Source of the DNA: Sphingopyxis macrogoltabida
GTDB taxonomy: Bacteria > Pseudomonadota > Alphaproteobacteria > Sphingomonadales > Sphingomonadaceae
Assembly (NCBI RefSeq): GCF_001307295.1
Contig: NZ_CP012700.1
Span: forward strand, 1,677,001-1,741,000
DNA: 64,000 nucleotides
Direction: 5' to 3'
The notes under the pieces were generated by a model that was not told the DNA's origin, made no database searches, and was given only the letters and a program-made list of their open reading frames with translations. A program made the translations under genes and the position numbers. Positions 62,417 through 64,000 of the stretch are shown here, in pieces. Within the stretch, counting starts at the first letter, position 1. The number at the start of each line of letters is the position of its first letter.

Positions 62417-62435
62417 ACCGGAACAGGACAGAGAT

Positions 62436-63455
62436 TTGAACGCACCCCAGCAGTTTCCGTTTGCCCGCCAGTCGGCGGGTCCCGCGCCGCTGCGCCGTCC
62501 GGGGTCGATCCGGCGGACCACGTCGATCGATTCGGACTGGCCCGACGGCTTCGGCGAACCATGGATCATGACCGGGCGGGGACGCGACTTGCTGACCCCG
62601 TTCGATGGTGGTGCGATCGAGGTTGCGAGCGGCGGTTTCACCATCAAGGCGTCGCCGCTGCGCGAGATACTGGCGATCGATATCTCCGCCGACCATCCAC
62701 GGGTCGACGAGATGGTCGGGGTGCGCGCGGGCGGCGCGAGCCGGACGGCACTGGCCGACGTGCTGGGCGACCTGCGCGGCACGCCGCTGTTCCAGGTGCT
62801 CGACGATTATGCCGGTGCCAGTCTTGTCGCCGGGTGGATCTGGTCGCGCTGGAGCGACGACTGGCATCAGCGGATGGCGAGCAACCGCGCCAGATCGGGC
62901 GCGAGCAGCAAGGGGCGGATGGTCAACATTTGTACCGGCTTCACCGAAGGCGGCAGTTCGCTGACCGCGGACGGCGACGTCGATCACAGCGACCAGTCGG
63001 CGACCGAGGTCGGCCCGCTGGCGAATCCCGACGACCCTATCGGCTGGCACGACATGCCGGTGCAACAGGGACGCCCGCTCGCCCGCCGGGCACGGCGAAT
63101 CGACGTGTGGCGCGGCGAAGGGGTGCTGAAGGTCGATGCCGCCTTTCAGGACAGCGGCCCGAACCCGCAGGGGACGCGTACCGCGATCCACGAATATCGC
63201 GTTTATGCAGAGGTCGCCGAACGCAACGGCACCTTGCTTTCGCTCCAGGCGCTGCCGCTGATCCTGCCGTTCCGCGAATGCCCCGGCGCCTCGATGAAGG
63301 CGACGCGGATGGTCGGGCAGCACGTCGGCGAGTTCCGGCAGGCGGTTCTCGACACGCTGGTCGGCACGGTCGGCTGCACCCACCTCAATGACGTCCTGCG
63401 TGCGCTGGCCGACGTCCCCGTCTTGGCAAGTTTGTTGCCGAAAGAAGCGGAGTAG
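62436..63455 (+). CDS. DUF2889-domain protein
   Basis: 339 aa, TTG start at 62436 (AGGACAGAG upstream; the first ATG is well inside). N-terminal RRPGSIRRTTSIDSDW, middle EVASGGFTIKASPLREILA, C-terminal LPLILPFRECPGASMKATRMVG and GTVGCTHLNDVLRALAD. The pattern CPGA...CTHL is the DUF2889 signature; two Cys and a His might bind a metal. Function unknown. Last gene before the TonB receptor. Confidence 0.75.
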   Translation: MNAPQQFPFARQSAGPAPLRRPGSIRRTTSIDSDWPDGFGEPWIMTGRGRDLLTPFDGGAIEVASGGFTIKASPLREILAIDISADHPRVDEMVGVRAGGASRTALADVLGDLRGTPLFQVLDDYAGASLVAGWIWSRWSDDWHQRMASNRARSGASSKGRMVNICTGFTEGGSSLTADGDVDHSDQSATEVGPLANPDDPIGWHDMPVQQGRPLARRARRIDVWRGEGVLKVDAAFQDSGPNPQGTRTAIHEYRVYAEVAERNGTLLSLQALPLILPFRECPGASMKATRMVGQHVGEFRQAVLDTLVGTVGCTHLNDVLRALADVPVLASLLPKEAE

Positions 63456-63512
63456 CGCGATTTTTTCGCCCTTTCCGCAGCGGAAGGCGTAATCCACTTG
63501 TCTGTCTTGTTA

Positions 63513-63531
63513 GACTTAGTTATATAACTGG
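63513..63531 (+). promoter_or_regulatory. Regulon motif copy 7 (GACTTAGTTATATAACTGG)
   Basis: Perfect core AGTTATATAACT at 63518-63529, 45 bases before the TonB receptor start. Only copy that is not between divergent genes. Confidence 0.8.
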
Positions 63532-63574
63532 CCAAGCGAGGACGCCAGGAAGCCTCGTGGGGAGGATGTTGACC

Positions 63575-64000
63575 ATGATTTTCAAGCAGAATCGCGATTC
63601 GGCCCGATTGCTTGCGGCGGTCTCGCTTGGCGCGATTGCGCTTTCGGCTGTCCCCGCCTTTGCCCAGGCGGCGCCCGAAGAGACCCAATATGACGATGAC
63701 GCGATCGTCGTCATCGGCGTGACCAAGCAGGACGCGAACATCCAGGAAACGCCGATCGCGATCACCGCATTCAGCGGCGAGACGCTGACCGAACAGGGCA
63801 TTTCGAAGGTCGAAGACATCGCGAGCTTCACCCCCGGGTTCAACATCCGCGGTGCGGGCAACAATCCCACCGCCTTCTCGCTCGCGATGCGCGGGCAGGT
63901 CCAGAACGACAATATCGCGACGCTCGAGCCATCGGTCGGTACCTATCTCGACGAAATGTATATCGCGCGCGCCTATGGCCTCAACGTCGAACTCGTCGAT
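63575..64000 (+). CDS. TonB-dependent receptor, 5' part (runs off window)
   Basis: 142 codons visible, no stop. Signal peptide (basic MIFKQNRDSARLL, hydrophobic AVSLGAIALSAVPAFA, cleavage near AFAQAA), TonB-box-like DDAIVVIGV, then the plug domain: QETPIAITAFSGETLTEQG, IASFTPGFNIRGAG, SVGTYLDEMYIARAYG. An outer-membrane active transporter for a large or hydrophobic compound. Start ATG 63575 has GGGGAGG 9 bases upstream; the ATG at 63566 is too close. Motif copy 7 lies upstream, which makes it the likely importer of the island's substrate. Confidence 0.92.
   Translation, partial: MIFKQNRDSARLLAAVSLGAIALSAVPAFAQAAPEETQYDDDAIVVIGVTKQDANIQETPIAITAFSGETLTEQGISKVEDIASFTPGFNIRGAGNNPTAFSLAMRGQVQNDNIATLEPSVGTYLDEMYIARAYGLNVELVD

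Noticed and set aside
21192..64000. Calling the island a proven steroid degradation cluster
   Set aside because: The parts resemble steroid catabolism, but no KstD, Ksh, HsaC, HsaD or ketosteroid-specific genes are visible, so the substrate is left open.

Overview
The window is GC-rich, densely coded alphaproteobacterial chromosome and looks like a sphingomonad, probably close to Sphingopyxis. This rests on gene content and style: a TonB-dependent receptor beside lipid-catabolic genes, many ATGA/GTGA start-stop overlaps, GTG and TTG starts, and intergenic palindromes built on CGTCATTGCGAGCG and CCCCGGCGAAGGCCGGGG. The genus is an inference. No gene-free stretch exceeds 300 bases. I found no tRNA, rRNA, CRISPR array, insertion sequence or phage gene.

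Bases 1 to about 11,000 are mostly housekeeping: the 3' part of ribonuclease R, an XRE/MmyB regulator facing a small membrane protein, a universal stress protein, pyruvate dehydrogenase E2 and the lipoamide dehydrogenase E3 with a methyltransferase between them, a PAP2 phosphatase, two unknown membrane proteins and an exported amidohydrolase. From about 10,400 to 21,200 the content shifts to acyl-CoA metabolism: a tyrosine phosphatase, an enoyl-CoA hydratase-like protein, a first acyl-CoA dehydrogenase (ACAD) pair, an alpha-methylacyl-CoA racemase-like protein, a PhoX-like protein, and a four-gene beta-oxidation operon (two ACADs, SDR, thiolase) behind a TTGACGT/ACGTCAA palindrome.

From about 21,200 to the end lies a roughly 43 kb catabolic island. 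It holds more ACAD pairs, six crotonases in all with those upstream, a MaoC-type double-hotdog hydratase, two dienoyl-CoA reductase-like SDRs and many other SDRs, three acyl-CoA ligases, a thioesterase, a wax-ester-synthase-like acyltransferase, two nitronate monooxygenase-like flavoproteins, an acyl-CoA kinase-like/ACAD10-11-like pair, a P450-ALDH-SDR oxidation module, an SMP-30 lactonase, a DUF2889 protein and the start of a TonB-dependent receptor. Local regulators are MarR, GntR/FadR and TetR, and the MarR and TetR genes each sit beside a strong palindrome.

The main observation is a shared operator-like motif (consensus ACYTAGTTATAYAAC; palindromic core AGTTATATAACT). It occurs in six divergent intergenic gaps and once upstream of the TonB receptor, at about 22033, 26030, 29820, 36455, 43427, 56915 and 63518. 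It ties the operons into one apparent regulon: receptor import, CoA activation, alpha,beta-dehydrogenation by heteromeric ACADs, hydration, SDR oxidation and thiolysis of a bulky, probably branched or polycyclic (isoprenoid- or steroid-like) acid. The substrate is not determined by this sequence: no recognisable steroid ring-cleavage genes (KstD, KshA, HsaC types) are present.
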